From positions 1 to 64,000 of the forward strand of contig NZ_JAARLY010000005.1 in assembly GCF_011759385.1 (NCBI RefSeq): 64,000 nucleotides of DNA, written 5' to 3'. This document shows, piece after piece, positions 29,560 through 38,256 of the stretch; positions within the stretch are counted from its first letter, which is position 1, and every line of letters begins with the position of its first letter. Under the pieces are notes generated by a model. The model did not search any database. It saw only the letters and a list, made by a program, of their open reading frames with translations, and was not told the DNA's origin. The DNA is from Oleiagrimonas sp. C23AA (lineage in GTDB: Bacteria > Pseudomonadota > Gammaproteobacteria > Xanthomonadales > Rhodanobacteraceae). The translations under genes were made by a program, and so were the position numbers.

Positions 29560-31935
29560 TCAGTTCCTCAGCGGCTTGCCGGTCTTCATGGTGTGGGCGA
29601 TGCGCGCCTGGGTTTTTTCCATCTGCGCCAGGGCCACGAAGTGCTTGCGCTCCAGCGCCAGCAGCCAGGCTTCGTCCACTTCCGAGCCGCGCTCGATCTG
29701 ACCGCCGCACAGGGTGTCGGCGATGCGCGTGGCGATCTCCATGTCGTGCGGCGAAATGAAGTAGCCCTCGGCCATGTTCACCAGCATGGCCTTGAAGGTA
29801 GCGGTGCCGACATCGCCGGCGACCTTGATGTGGCGCGTGGGCAGGGCCGGGCGATAGCCACTCTCGGCAAGCGCCCCGGCCTGCTGCTTGGCCACGTAGA
29901 GCAGTTCGTTGGCGTTGAACACCACCAGGTCCGATTCGCGCAGCAAACCGAACTGCTTGGCCTCCAGCGCCGAGGTGGCGACCTTGGCCATGGCTACCGT
30001 CTCGAAGTAGCGCTTGATGTTGTCGAAGGCATCGCCCACCGGCGAGGCAGACGCGCGGGTGGCAATTTCCTTCAGACCGCCACCGGCCGGCAGCAGGCCG
30101 ACACCGGCCTCGACCAGGCCGATGTACGACTCCAGCGCCGCCACGGTGCGTGCCGAATGCATCTGGAACTCGCAACCGCCGCCCAGGCACAGCCCGCGCA
30201 CCGCCGCGACCACCGGCACCATCGAGTACTTGATCTTCATGCTGGTGGCCTGGAAGTTGGCCACCATGGCCTCGAACTGGGCCAGCTTGCCTTCCTGCAG
30301 CAGGCCCAGCGCGCCCTTGAGGTCGGCGCCGGCCGAGAACGGCTCGCTGGTCTGCCAGATCACCGCCGCTTTCAGCTTGGCTTCGGCTTCTTCCACCGCG
30401 CGCTGCACGCCATCGAGCACGTGATCGTTGACGGTGTTCATCTTGGTCTTGAACGAAATGATGCCGACATCGTCGCCATCGCGCGTCCACAGCCGCACGC
30501 CGTCGTTTTCCCACACGGTGGTACCCGTATCACCGGCCGGCTCGCCGAGCACGGTCTCCGGGAACAACTGGCGCTCGTACACCGGGTGCGACGAGCGCGG
30601 CAATGCCTTGGCCTTGGACGGCGAGAACGAACCGTCCTTGCCATGCACGCCCTGACGGCCATCGCTGACCCACTCAGGCAGCGGTGCATCGCTCATGGCC
30701 TTGCCGGCGGCGATGTCCTCCTCGATCCACTGGGTGACCTGCTGCCAGCCGGCGGCCTGCCAGGTTTCGAACGGGCCCAGTTTCCAGCCGTAGCCCCAGC
30801 GAATGGCGAAGTCCACGTCACGTGCGGTCTCGGCGATGTCGGACAGGTGATAGGACGCGTAATGAAACAGGTCGCGGAAGCTGGCCCACAGGAACTTGGC
30901 CTGCGCATCGTCACTGGCGCGCAGCTTGGCGAACTTCTCGGCCGGATTCTTGATGGCGAGGATGGCCGCCACCTCATCGCAGGCCTTTTGTTCCGAGTCG
31001 CGGTAGTTGCCGGCGTCGCGATCGAGCACCTTGATCGCCTTGCCTTCCTTCTTGTAGAAGCCGGCGCCGCTCTTCTGGCCCAGCGCGCCCTGGTCGATCA
31101 GGCCAGCCAGCCAGGACGGCGCCTTGAAATAGCTGTGCCAGGGATCGTCGGGCAGGGTGTCGGCCATGGTCTTGATGACGTGCGCCATGGTGTCCAGACC
31201 GACCACGTCGGCGGTGCGGTAGGTGGCGCTCTTGGGGCGGCCGATGGCCGGGCCGGTCAGCGCATCGACGGTGTCAAAGCCCAGGCCGAACTGCTCGGTG
31301 TGATGCATCGCCGCCAGCATCGAGAACACGCCGATACGGTTGCCGATGAAGTTGGGCGTGTCCTTGGCGTAGACCACGCCTTTGCCCAGCGTGGTAGTAA
31401 GGAAGCCTTCCAGGCCTTCCAGCACCGCCGCGTCGGTGTGCGCGGTCGGCACCAGCTCGACCAGGTGCATGTAGCGCGGCGGGTTGAAGAAATGCACGCC
31501 GCAGAAGCGTGCGCGCATCGCCTCGGGCAGGGCGTCGGCCATCGCATTGATGGAAAGCCCGGAGGTGTTGGAGGCAATCACCGCATGCTCGGGCAGGTGC
31601 GAGGCCACCTTCTTGTACAGATCCAGCTTCCAGTCCAGGCGTTCGGCGATGGCCTCGATGACCAGGTCGCAATCGGCCAGCTGGTCCAGGTGTTGGGCGT
31701 AGTCGGCAGGAATGATCTGGCCACCGCGCGACTTCTCGGCCAGCGGCGCGGGCTTGAGCTTGCCCAGATGGCCGATGGCCTTCAGGGCCACGCCATTGCT
31801 GGGCCCGTCCTTGGCCGGCAGGTCGAAGAGGACGGTCTCCACGTCGGCGTTGGTCAGGTGGGCGGCGATCTGCGCACCCATGACTCCGGCGCCGAGCACC
31901 GCGGCCTTGCGTATGCGTAGCGGTTTTGCGGTCAT
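29560..31935 (-). CDS. 3-hydroxyacyl-CoA dehydrogenase/enoyl-CoA hydratase fusion (FadN-like)
   Basis: The 791-residue protein joins an N-terminal 3-hydroxyacyl-CoA dehydrogenase (Rossmann motif VLGAGVMGAQIAAHL at about 13-27, then NTSGLSINAMADALP and the HFFNPPRYMHLVELVP block) to a C-terminal enoyl-CoA hydratase/crotonase domain (from about residue 490, with SEPFSAGADLKGA and GLCLGGGCEFQMHSA). This is the reverse of the FadB/FadJ order and matches B. subtilis FadN-type enzymes (about 790 residues). It carries out hydration and NAD-dependent oxidation in beta-oxidation. It lies between the tetR-type regulator and the thiolase. Confidence 0.93.
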   Translation of the reverse strand: MTAKPLRIRKAAVLGAGVMGAQIAAHLTNADVETVLFDLPAKDGPSNGVALKAIGHLGKLKPAPLAEKSRGGQIIPADYAQHLDQLADCDLVIEAIAERLDWKLDLYKKVASHLPEHAVIASNTSGLSINAMADALPEAMRARFCGVHFFNPPRYMHLVELVPTAHTDAAVLEGLEGFLTTTLGKGVVYAKDTPNFIGNRIGVFSMLAAMHHTEQFGLGFDTVDALTGPAIGRPKSATYRTADVVGLDTMAHVIKTMADTLPDDPWHSYFKAPSWLAGLIDQGALGQKSGAGFYKKEGKAIKVLDRDAGNYRDSEQKACDEVAAILAIKNPAEKFAKLRASDDAQAKFLWASFRDLFHYASYHLSDIAETARDVDFAIRWGYGWKLGPFETWQAAGWQQVTQWIEEDIAAGKAMSDAPLPEWVSDGRQGVHGKDGSFSPSKAKALPRSSHPVYERQLFPETVLGEPAGDTGTTVWENDGVRLWTRDGDDVGIISFKTKMNTVNDHVLDGVQRAVEEAEAKLKAAVIWQTSEPFSAGADLKGALGLLQEGKLAQFEAMVANFQATSMKIKYSMVPVVAAVRGLCLGGGCEFQMHSARTVAALESYIGLVEAGVGLLPAGGGLKEIATRASASPVGDAFDNIKRYFETVAMAKVATSALEAKQFGLLRESDLVVFNANELLYVAKQQAGALAESGYRPALPTRHIKVAGDVGTATFKAMLVNMAEGYFISPHDMEIATRIADTLCGGQIERGSEVDEAWLLALERKHFVALAQMEKTQARIAHTMKTGKPLRN

Positions 31936-32019
31936 GCCAATCTCCTAGGGGTCGTACAAGAGCCGAAGAGGTGGACCGCGAAGTTCCGGTGCCACCGCTC
32001 CGAAACGGAAAGATGATGT

Positions 32020-32634
32020 CTACGGCGCGCGCAGCCCCGCTGCCGCGAAGTGGATCAGATGCTCGGCGGCCAGCGCGCGATGCTGGGCCTCGCTGTCCTG
32101 CGCACGGCGCTGGATCACGCCGAAGTCGGCCATGGCGTAGGTCAGCGCGCCGGACACTATGTCCAGGCGCCAATACAGCTCTTCCTTGGAAAGGTGCGGC
32201 AGCTGCTTGGCGAACTGCGCGGCGAACAAGCGCAGCACGTGGCCGTAGTTGTCGGAAAGAAATTTGCGCAGACGCTCATTGTGCTCGGCATAGGCGCGGG
32301 CCAGTACACGCACGAAGGCGCTGCCGCCATCGGTGTCCAGCGAGAGCTCCAGCGCCGGGCGGATGTAGGCGCCGAGCAGGGCATCGAGCGAGGCATCCTC
32401 GCCAGCGCCTTTCAGCGCCGCCACACGACGGCCATTGAGTTCATCCAGACGACGGCGGAACACTTCCTCGATCAGGTTGTCCTTGGATCCGAAGTGGTAG
32501 TTCACCGCAGCCAGATTCACCTTGGCTGCCGAGGTGACCTGACGCAGCGAAGCACCGGCAAAGCCATGACGTGCAAAGAGCGTCTCGGCGGCGCCGAGGA
32601 TGCGCTCCTTGGTCGAAAACTGCGATGTGTTCAA
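32020..32634 (-). CDS. TetR/AcrR family transcriptional regulator
   Basis: The 204-residue protein has a TetR helix-turn-helix at about residues 8-54 (ILGAAETLFARHGFAGASLRQVTSAAKVNLAAVNYHFGSKDNL) and a helical ligand domain with YWRLDIVSGALTYAMADFG, similar to PsrA/FadR-type fatty acyl sensors. The start is TTG at 32634 with GGAG 7 nt upstream; there is no in-frame ATG nearby. It is the first gene of the tetR-fadN-like-thiolase set, so it probably represses its own operon in response to acyl-CoA or fatty acid. Its operator is proposed at 32668-32683. Confidence 0.9.
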   Translation of the reverse strand: MNTSQFSTKERILGAAETLFARHGFAGASLRQVTSAAKVNLAAVNYHFGSKDNLIEEVFRRRLDELNGRRVAALKGAGEDASLDALLGAYIRPALELSLDTDGGSAFVRVLARAYAEHNERLRKFLSDNYGHVLRLFAAQFAKQLPHLSKEELYWRLDIVSGALTYAMADFGVIQRRAQDSEAQHRALAAEHLIHFAAAGLRAP

Positions 32635-32667
32635 TGGTGTGCTCCGCAGATCGCTTTTCGGGCGATA

Positions 32668-32713
32668 TCAAACGATCGTTTGAAGCATAGGCGCCGTGCC
32701 GGCTGAACGTCAA
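32668..32713 (-). promoter_or_regulatory. tetR promoter and perfect 16-bp palindromic operator
   Basis: On the minus strand a -35 TTGACG (32713-32708) and -10 TATGCT (32689-32684) are spaced 18 bp. TCAAACGATCGTTTGA at 32668-32683, directly after the -10 box where transcription should start, is a perfect palindrome of 16 bp. Its CAAACG-type half-sites resemble those of TetR-family fatty acid regulators (PsrA sites contain GAAAC/GTTTC). The start codon of tetR is 34 bp downstream. Autoregulation is inferred. Confidence 0.7.
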
Positions 32714-32833
32714 ACATCGGCATGACAGCCAGGCGCGCATGGCATATGACGAACCCCTTGCGTCTGCGTTAGAATCTGTCAAGATTTTGTGTACTAAGAC
32801 CTGATTTCCGCTAGGATTTCGGGCATGATTCGA

Positions 32834-32862
32834 CCGCCTCGCTTGTCGTGGCGGGGCTTTTT
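32834..32862 (+). terminator. Terminator-like hairpin in the leader of ndk
   Basis: CCGCC (32834-32838) and GGCGG (32850-32854) form a stem followed by GGC and TTTTT (32858-32862), 25 bp upstream of the ndk ATG. No plus-strand gene lies upstream, since tetR is divergent, so the hairpin sits in the ndk leader and could act as an attenuator or end a short RNA. A similar arrangement occurs before the yfgM-type gene. Confidence 0.45.
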
Positions 32863-32887
32863 GCAACCTTTTTCCGGAGTTACCTGC

Positions 32888-33313
32888 ATGGCGCTGGAGC
32901 GCACCCTTTCCATCATCAAGCCCGATGCCGTCGCCAAGAACGTGATCGGTGAGATCTACAGCCGCTTCGAGAAAGCCGGCCTGAAAGTTGTCGCTGCCAA
33001 GATGAAGCAGCTGTCCAAGGCCGAGGCTGAAGGCTTCTATGCCGTGCATCGCGAGCGCCCGTTCTTCGGCGCGCTGGTCCAGTTCATGATTTCCGGTCCG
33101 GTGATGATCCAGGTGCTGGAAGGCGATGACGCCATCGCCAAGAACCGCGAGCTGATGGGTGCCACCAATCCCAAGGAAGCGGCCGAGGGCACCATCCGTG
33201 CCGACTTCGCCGAGTCCATCGACGCCAATGCCGTGCACGGCTCGGATGCGCAGGAGACCGCACGCACCGAAATCGCGTACTTCTTCGCGGCCACGGAAGT
33301 CACGGCACGCTGA
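32888..33313 (+). CDS. ndk: Nucleoside diphosphate kinase
   Basis: Ndk balances nucleoside triphosphate pools by phosphate transfer through a phosphohistidine. The 141-residue protein begins [14 protein letters not shown] and has the active-site block NAVHGSD with His117. Length is exactly typical (141-143). Start ATG 32888 has GGAG at 32875-32878; an upstream in-frame ATG at 32825 would precede the terminator-like hairpin and is unlikely. The stop overlaps the rlmN start by one base. Confidence 0.97.
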   Translation: MALERTLSIIKPDAVAKNVIGEIYSRFEKAGLKVVAAKMKQLSKAEAEGFYAVHRERPFFGALVQFMISGPVMIQVLEGDDAIAKNRELMGATNPKEAAEGTIRADFAESIDANAVHGSDAQETARTEIAYFFAATEVTAR

Positions 33314-34446
33314 TGTCGGTTGAAGTCGTGAACAAGGCGGACAAGATCAACCTGATGAACCTCGATCGCCAGGGGCTGCGTGAATTTTTCACGGGGCTTG
33401 GCGAGAAGCCGTATCGTGCCGATCAGGTCATGAAGTGGATCTACCACCGCCTGGAGAGCGATTTCGACAACATGACCGATCTCGGCAAGTCCCTGCGCGC
33501 CAAACTTGCCGAGAGCTGCTACGTGGGGCCGCCGAACGTGTTGTTCGAGAAGGCCTCCACCGATGGCACGCACAAGTGGTTGCTGGGCATGGACGGGGGC
33601 AACGCCATCGAGGCGGTGTACATCCCCGAGCCCACACGCGGCACGCTGTGCGTGTCCTCGCAGGTGGGTTGCGGGCTCAACTGCACGTTCTGCTCCACAG
33701 CCACCCAGGGCTTCAACCGCAATCTGTCCGCCGCCGAGATCATCGGTCAGGTGTGGGTGGCGGCCAAGCACCTGGGCAACGTGCCGCACCAGCGTCGGCG
33801 CATCACCAACGTGGTGATGATGGGCATGGGCGAGCCGTTGATGAACTTCGACAACGTCGTCACCGCCATGAACAACATGCGCGACGACCTGGGCTTCGGC
33901 TTGGCCAACAAGCGCGTGACGCTGTCGACCTCGGGCCTGGTGCCGCAGATCGACAAGCTTTCCACCGCGGCCGATGTGTCGTTGGCGGTGTCGCTGCACG
34001 CGCCCAATGACGAGCTGCGCACCGAGCTGGTTCCGCTCAACAAGCGCTATCCAATCGACGAGCTGCTGGCCGCCTGCCAGCGCTATGTCAGCACGCGCCC
34101 ACGCGCCACCATCACCTTCGAATACACCCTGATGAAGGGTATCAACGACAAGCCCGAGCACGCGCGCCAGCTGGTCAAGCTGATGCGGCGCCTGCCCAGC
34201 AAGGTGAACCTGATTCCGTTCAATCCGTTCCCGGGTACGCGCTATGAGCGCTCCGACCCGGAGGCGATTGCCGCCTTCCAGGCCATTCTCAATCAGGCCG
34301 GGCTGGTGGCGCCGGTGCGCCGTACACGCGGCGACGACATCGACGCCGCCTGTGGTCAGCTCAAGGGTCAGGTACTGGATCGTACCCGCCGCTCGGCCAC
34401 CTTCCGCAAGCAGCTGGAAGAGCAAGGAAACACGCATGCTGCCTAA
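33313..34446 (+). CDS. rlmN: 23S rRNA (adenine-C2)-methyltransferase RlmN
   Basis: RlmN is a radical SAM enzyme that methylates C2 of A2503 in 23S rRNA and A37 in some tRNAs. The 377-residue protein has the CxxxCxxC cluster motif C120, C124, C127 (CGLNCTFC) and the following family blocks [11 protein letters not shown] and [10 protein letters not shown]. The start overlaps the ndk stop as TGATG. The ndk-rlmN-pilW-rodZ order is conserved in many gammaproteobacteria. Confidence 0.95.
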   Translation: MSVEVVNKADKINLMNLDRQGLREFFTGLGEKPYRADQVMKWIYHRLESDFDNMTDLGKSLRAKLAESCYVGPPNVLFEKASTDGTHKWLLGMDGGNAIEAVYIPEPTRGTLCVSSQVGCGLNCTFCSTATQGFNRNLSAAEIIGQVWVAAKHLGNVPHQRRRITNVVMMGMGEPLMNFDNVVTAMNNMRDDLGFGLANKRVTLSTSGLVPQIDKLSTAADVSLAVSLHAPNDELRTELVPLNKRYPIDELLAACQRYVSTRPRATITFEYTLMKGINDKPEHARQLVKLMRRLPSKVNLIPFNPFPGTRYERSDPEAIAAFQAILNQAGLVAPVRRTRGDDIDAACGQLKGQVLDRTRRSATFRKQLEEQGNTHAA

Positions 34447-35209
34447 ACGCCTTCTCGTCGTGGTCTCCCTTCTGATGTTGCTGGCCGGCTGTGCCACCAC
34501 CGGAAGCGGAGGCGACGGCCTGAAGAGCAAGGACAGCAACGCCGAAAACGCTGCCCGCATCCATACCGAGTTGGGCCAGCAGTATCTGCAGCGCGGCGAA
34601 CTCAAGGTCGCGCTGGAGAAGCTGAAGATGGCGCTGCAGTTCGACGATGACTACGTGCCGGCGCACACCGTGATCGCGGTGCTTTATGCGCGTATTGGTG
34701 AAAATGCCAAGGCCGAGCAGCACTACCGCCGCGCCAATCAGCTTGAACCCAAGAGCGGCGCCACCAACAACAACCTGGGTGTGTTCCTGTGCCGCGAAGG
34801 CAAGGTGGCCGAGTCGCTGCCTTACTTCAAGCAGGCGTTGGCCGACCCTTTCTATCAGACGCCGGATGCGGCCTGGTCCAATGCCGGTATCTGCGAGCGC
34901 AAGCTGCCTGATGCGGTCACCGCCGAAAAGGACTTCCGCAAGGCGCTATCGCTCAACCCGCACAACGCCGATGCGCTGTACAACCTGGCCGACATGCTGC
35001 TTGCCCAGGGCAAGCCGTTTCCGGCCAGCGCGTTCCTGCAGCGTTTCGACGCGCTCGGCCGGCCCACGCCTGCGTCTCTGGCGTTGGGTTACCGGATCGA
35101 GACCCGACTGGGCAACGCGGAGGATGCCCAGTCCTACGCCAGGCGCCTGAAGAGCAAGTTTCCCGACTCACCTCAGGCGCAGAACCTAGCTACCACTTCA
35201 AGCCAGTAA
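34436..35209 (+). CDS. pilW: Type IV pilus biogenesis/stability lipoprotein PilW (PilF)
   Basis: PilW (PilF in Pseudomonas) is an outer-membrane lipoprotein pilotin that helps the PilQ secretin assemble. The 257-residue protein has a lipoprotein signal with lipobox LAGC (Cys19) and tetratricopeptide repeats across about residues 40-225 (for example [26 protein letters not shown] style units). The ATG lies inside the 3' end of rlmN (11-bp overlap) with AAGGAA just upstream. Confidence 0.9.
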   Translation: MLPKRLLVVVSLLMLLAGCATTGSGGDGLKSKDSNAENAARIHTELGQQYLQRGELKVALEKLKMALQFDDDYVPAHTVIAVLYARIGENAKAEQHYRRANQLEPKSGATNNNLGVFLCREGKVAESLPYFKQALADPFYQTPDAAWSNAGICERKLPDAVTAEKDFRKALSLNPHNADALYNLADMLLAQGKPFPASAFLQRFDALGRPTPASLALGYRIETRLGNAEDAQSYARRLKSKFPDSPQAQNLATTSSQ

Positions 35210-35210
35210 A

Positions 35211-36200
35211 ATGAAGCCAAGCGAATCCCAAGTGTCAAAGAGCGATCGTCAGGGGGACGATCTCTTCTCTGCCGGAGAGGGATCCGAACATCTGCATGAT
35301 GTCGTCACTGCCCAGGCCGCCGACCCCGAGCCTCTGGGTGCACTGCTTGCCCGGGTGCGCCAGGAGCATGGTTTGGATCTGGAAACCTGCGCCCGGGAGC
35401 TGCGCCTGCCTGCGCGCGTGCTCGAGCGCATCGAAGGCGACCGCGGTGGCGGCGTCGACTACGAGGTGTACATGCGCGGCTACCTGCGCAAGTACGGCGC
35501 GTATCTGGGCGTCGAGCGCGAGCGTATCGAGGCCGAACTGGGCACCGGTCAGGCGCAGCAGCCAACGCTGGTGGCCACTGGCGGTATCCCGCGCTCGCGC
35601 TACCTGCTGGAGCGTTACGCCACTGCCGCCACTTACGTGGTGTTGACCGGTGTCATCATCGTGCCGCTGATATGGCTGGGTGTGAATGGCGGCCTGGGCA
35701 AGCAGATCACCAAACTGGCGCCATTGGACAGTGCACCGGTGAGCACCCCGATGCAGCCGGGTACCGATACGACCGCCCAGGTGCAAAAGGCACCGGTTCG
35801 ACACGCTTCGCAGCGCAGACCGGCCAGTGAACAGCCGCTGATGGCCTCCATCGCGCCGTTTCCGGCCATGGATCGCGAGGTGGAGCAACCCAAGCCCGAA
35901 CTGGCCCGACCGGAATCGCCCGCCGCGGGCGGGCACAGTCTGTCGCTGGATCTGAGCGAACCGAGTTGGGTGGAGGTGACCACGGCCGACGGCAAACGCC
36001 TGGAATACGCACTGCTGCCGGCTGGGACGCACAAGCAATATGACAGCGCGCAGGCGCTCAACGTACGCATTGGCAATGCCAAGGCCGCGCAGGTCAGTGT
36101 GGATGGCAAGCCGTTGGCACTGAACGATTATCGCCACGCCAACGTGGCCCATTTCGAAGTTAATGCCGACGACGGCCAGGTCACACCCGAGCACGGCTGA
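35211..36200 (+). CDS. rodZ: RodZ-like helix-turn-helix/DUF4115 membrane protein
   Basis: RodZ links the MreB cytoskeleton to cell wall elongation. The 329-residue protein has a cytoplasmic HTH_25 domain (about residues 41-110, LLARVRQEHGLDLETCARELRLP), one membrane helix (about 136-159), a proline- and glutamine-rich periplasmic linker and a C-terminal DUF4115 domain (about 243-319). This is the standard RodZ plan. It begins 2 bp after pilW. In E. coli ispG and hisS follow rodZ; here yfgM follows after a terminator. Confidence 0.85.
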   Translation: MKPSESQVSKSDRQGDDLFSAGEGSEHLHDVVTAQAADPEPLGALLARVRQEHGLDLETCARELRLPARVLERIEGDRGGGVDYEVYMRGYLRKYGAYLGVERERIEAELGTGQAQQPTLVATGGIPRSRYLLERYATAATYVVLTGVIIVPLIWLGVNGGLGKQITKLAPLDSAPVSTPMQPGTDTTAQVQKAPVRHASQRRPASEQPLMASIAPFPAMDREVEQPKPELARPESPAAGGHSLSLDLSEPSWVEVTTADGKRLEYALLPAGTHKQYDSAQALNVRIGNAKAAQVSVDGKPLALNDYRHANVAHFEVNADDGQVTPEHG

Positions 36201-36267
36201 ATTTCGTCATTGGGGCGCTTGCTTGGGCGCCGGTGTTCCTGGTGACGGGGATGCCGGCGTCGAACAC

Positions 36268-36295
36268 TTGTGAAGAGCGCCCATTCGGTTATGCT
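36268..36295 (+). promoter_or_regulatory. Candidate promoter for yfgM-bamB-der
   Basis: TTGTGA at 36268-36273 and TATGCT at 36290-36295 are separated by 16 bp. The predicted start (about 36302) falls just before the terminator-like hairpin at 36310-36337, so the hairpin would lie at the 5' end of the transcript. Hexamer matches are moderate. Confidence 0.4.
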
Positions 36296-36309
36296 TGACG
36301 GGTTTTTCT

Positions 36310-36337
36310 GCGCCGCCAGCTCGCGTGGCGCTTTTTT
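36310..36337 (+). terminator. Terminator hairpin between rodZ and yfgM
   Basis: GCGCC (36310-36314) pairs with GGCGC (36327-36331), with partial inner pairing, followed by six T (36332-36337). It is about 110 bp after the rodZ stop and 52 bp before the next ATG. It could end the ndk-rodZ transcript or act as a leader attenuator for the promoter proposed just upstream. Confidence 0.6.
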
Positions 36338-36388
36338 CGTTCATGGCCCAAAAGGCGACACGCCGCCCTCGGCCCCAGTGGTGAAAGC

Positions 36389-37039
36389 ATGGCATTTGAG
36401 GAATACGACGATTACGAGCAGAGTGAGCGCGTCCAGCAATGGCTGCGCAAGAACGGCGTGTCGATCCTGGTCGGCATCGTGCTCGGATTGGTGCTGATTT
36501 TCGGCTGGCAGCAGTGGAAGGGCCATCGCGCCACCCACCGCGCCGAGGCCGCCGAGCAGTACCAGGCGCTGCAGCAGGCCATCGCCGCCAAGAATGACAA
36601 GGTGGCCGCCAATATCGTCACCAAGCTGCATGACGATTACTCGGGCACCGCCTACGCGGCACTGGGCAGCAGCGTGATGGCGCGCTACCAGGCCGACAAC
36701 GGCAAGCTGGACCAGGCCCGCACCTCGCTGACCTGGGCGCACGATCATGCCGAGAACGATGTGCTCAAGGGGCTGATGGCGCTGCGTCTGGCGCGCGTGG
36801 ATCTGGCCGCCGGCAAGGCACAGGACGCGCTGGATACGCTCCAGACGCTGGACAAGAAGGATTTCGCGGGCCTGGCCGAGGAACTGCGCGGTGACGCGCT
36901 GGTCAAGCTAGGACGTGTCGACGAAGCGCGCCAGGCCTACCAGGCCTCGCTGTCGGCGCTCAACGAAGACGCGCCACAGCGTGGCAGTGTCAAGGTCAAA
37001 CTCGAGAATCTGGCTACGGCCGGAAAGCAGGGCGCATGA
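36389..37039 (+). CDS. YfgM family tetratricopeptide inner-membrane protein
   Basis: This 216-residue protein has a cytoplasmic N-terminus (AFEEYDDYEQSERVQQWLRKNG), one membrane helix (about residues 23-41) and a periplasmic TPR_21 domain. It is the orthologue of E. coli YfgM, which associates with the SecYEG translocon and PpiD to assist periplasmic protein transfer. The position directly before bamB (ATGA overlap) is conserved and supports a role in envelope protein biogenesis. Confidence 0.9.
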   Translation: MAFEEYDDYEQSERVQQWLRKNGVSILVGIVLGLVLIFGWQQWKGHRATHRAEAAEQYQALQQAIAAKNDKVAANIVTKLHDDYSGTAYAALGSSVMARYQADNGKLDQARTSLTWAHDHAENDVLKGLMALRLARVDLAAGKAQDALDTLQTLDKKDFAGLAEELRGDALVKLGRVDEARQAYQASLSALNEDAPQRGSVKVKLENLATAGKQGA

Positions 37040-38232
37040 AACGCATTGTTCTGATGACGGCGATGACAGCCGTGGCATTGGCGGGCTGTCACTCGTTCAA
37101 GAAAGAAAACATCCAGCCGCCGACCCCGCTCAAGGAGATCACGCCGACCGTCAGCGTCGAGCAGGTATGGGATACCAGCGTGGGTGACGGCGCCGCCGAA
37201 ACCGGCGTGCGCATGCGTCCGACCTACGCCGATGGCGTGATCTACGCGGCCAGCCCCGACGGTACGTTGAAGGCAGTCGATGCCAAGAGCGGCGATACCG
37301 TCTGGAAGGACTACACCAAGCAGCACGGTTGGTTCGGCTGGGGCGACAGCAAGCGCGTCGATGCCAAGTATGCCGGTGGCCCGGCAGTGGCCAACGGCCT
37401 GTTGGTGGTGGGCACGCTCGATGGCCACCTGTATGCCTTCGACGCCAAGACCGGCAAGCACCGCTGGAAGGCTACGCTACCATCCGAAATCATTGCCACG
37501 CCGGCCATCGTCGGTGGCAAGGTGGTGGTGCGTACGGAGGACGGTCGCGTCTATGGCATCAATGCCGACACCGGCGATCGCGAGTGGGCCAATGATCAGG
37601 CCACCGTGCCGACCTTGAGCCTGCGCGGTAATGGCGCGCCGCTGGTCGCCAACGGCGTGGTGTTCTTCGGCAGCGATGATGGCCATCTGACCGCGCTGCG
37701 CCTGGACAATGGCGAAAAGCTGTGGGACGTGCCGTTGGCCAAGGGCGGCGGTCGCACCGAAATCGATCAGCTCGATGACGCCGACGGCAGCATCCTGCTT
37801 GATGGCAGCACGCTGTACGCGGCCGCCTACCACGGCGAACTGACCGCGGTCGATGGTCGCAGCGCCCGTCCGCTCTGGCATCACCCGTTCTCCAGCTATG
37901 TGTCACTGGCCGTGTCCGGCGACAAGCTGGTCGGCGTGGATACCAAGTCCAACGTCTGGGCCTTCGACAAGAGCAGCGGCTCCGATCTTTGGAAGCAGGC
38001 CGGGCTGGAGTGGCGCTGGCTGAGTGCGCCGGCGGTGCAGGACAATTACGCCGTGGTCGGTGATACCCAAGGCTACGTGCACTGGCTGTCGCTGGACGAC
38101 GGCAAGTTCGCCGCCCGCAAGCGCATGTCGCACCATGCCATTCGCGCCCAGCCACTGGTGGTGGGCAACATGGTCTACGTCGAAGACGTGGAAGGCCATC
38201 TTGCCGCCTACCGCCTGAGCGCCGGCAAGTAA
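37036..38232 (+). CDS. bamB: Outer membrane protein assembly factor BamB
   Basis: BamB is a lipoprotein of the beta-barrel assembly machine. The 398-residue protein has a lipobox LAGC with Cys18 and an eight-bladed PQQ-like beta-propeller; tryptophan-rich repeat units such as TGKHRWKATLPSE, TGDREWA, NGEKLWDVPL and SGSDLWKQAG are clear. The start overlaps the yfgM stop, and der follows after 24 bp. Confidence 0.95.
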   Translation: MKRIVLMTAMTAVALAGCHSFKKENIQPPTPLKEITPTVSVEQVWDTSVGDGAAETGVRMRPTYADGVIYAASPDGTLKAVDAKSGDTVWKDYTKQHGWFGWGDSKRVDAKYAGGPAVANGLLVVGTLDGHLYAFDAKTGKHRWKATLPSEIIATPAIVGGKVVVRTEDGRVYGINADTGDREWANDQATVPTLSLRGNGAPLVANGVVFFGSDDGHLTALRLDNGEKLWDVPLAKGGGRTEIDQLDDADGSILLDGSTLYAAAYHGELTAVDGRSARPLWHHPFSSYVSLAVSGDKLVGVDTKSNVWAFDKSSGSDLWKQAGLEWRWLSAPAVQDNYAVVGDTQGYVHWLSLDDGKFAARKRMSHHAIRAQPLVVGNMVYVEDVEGHLAAYRLSAGK

Positions 38233-38256
38233 GCCGTACGAGAGACGTGAAACCCT

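Noticed and set aside
29422-31920. An 832-codon open frame on the plus strand, opposite the fadN-like gene
   Set aside because: It is a shadow of the GC-rich minus-strand gene: composition is dominated by Arg, His, Gly and Gln, with no recognisable domain, and the minus-strand product is a full-length known enzyme.
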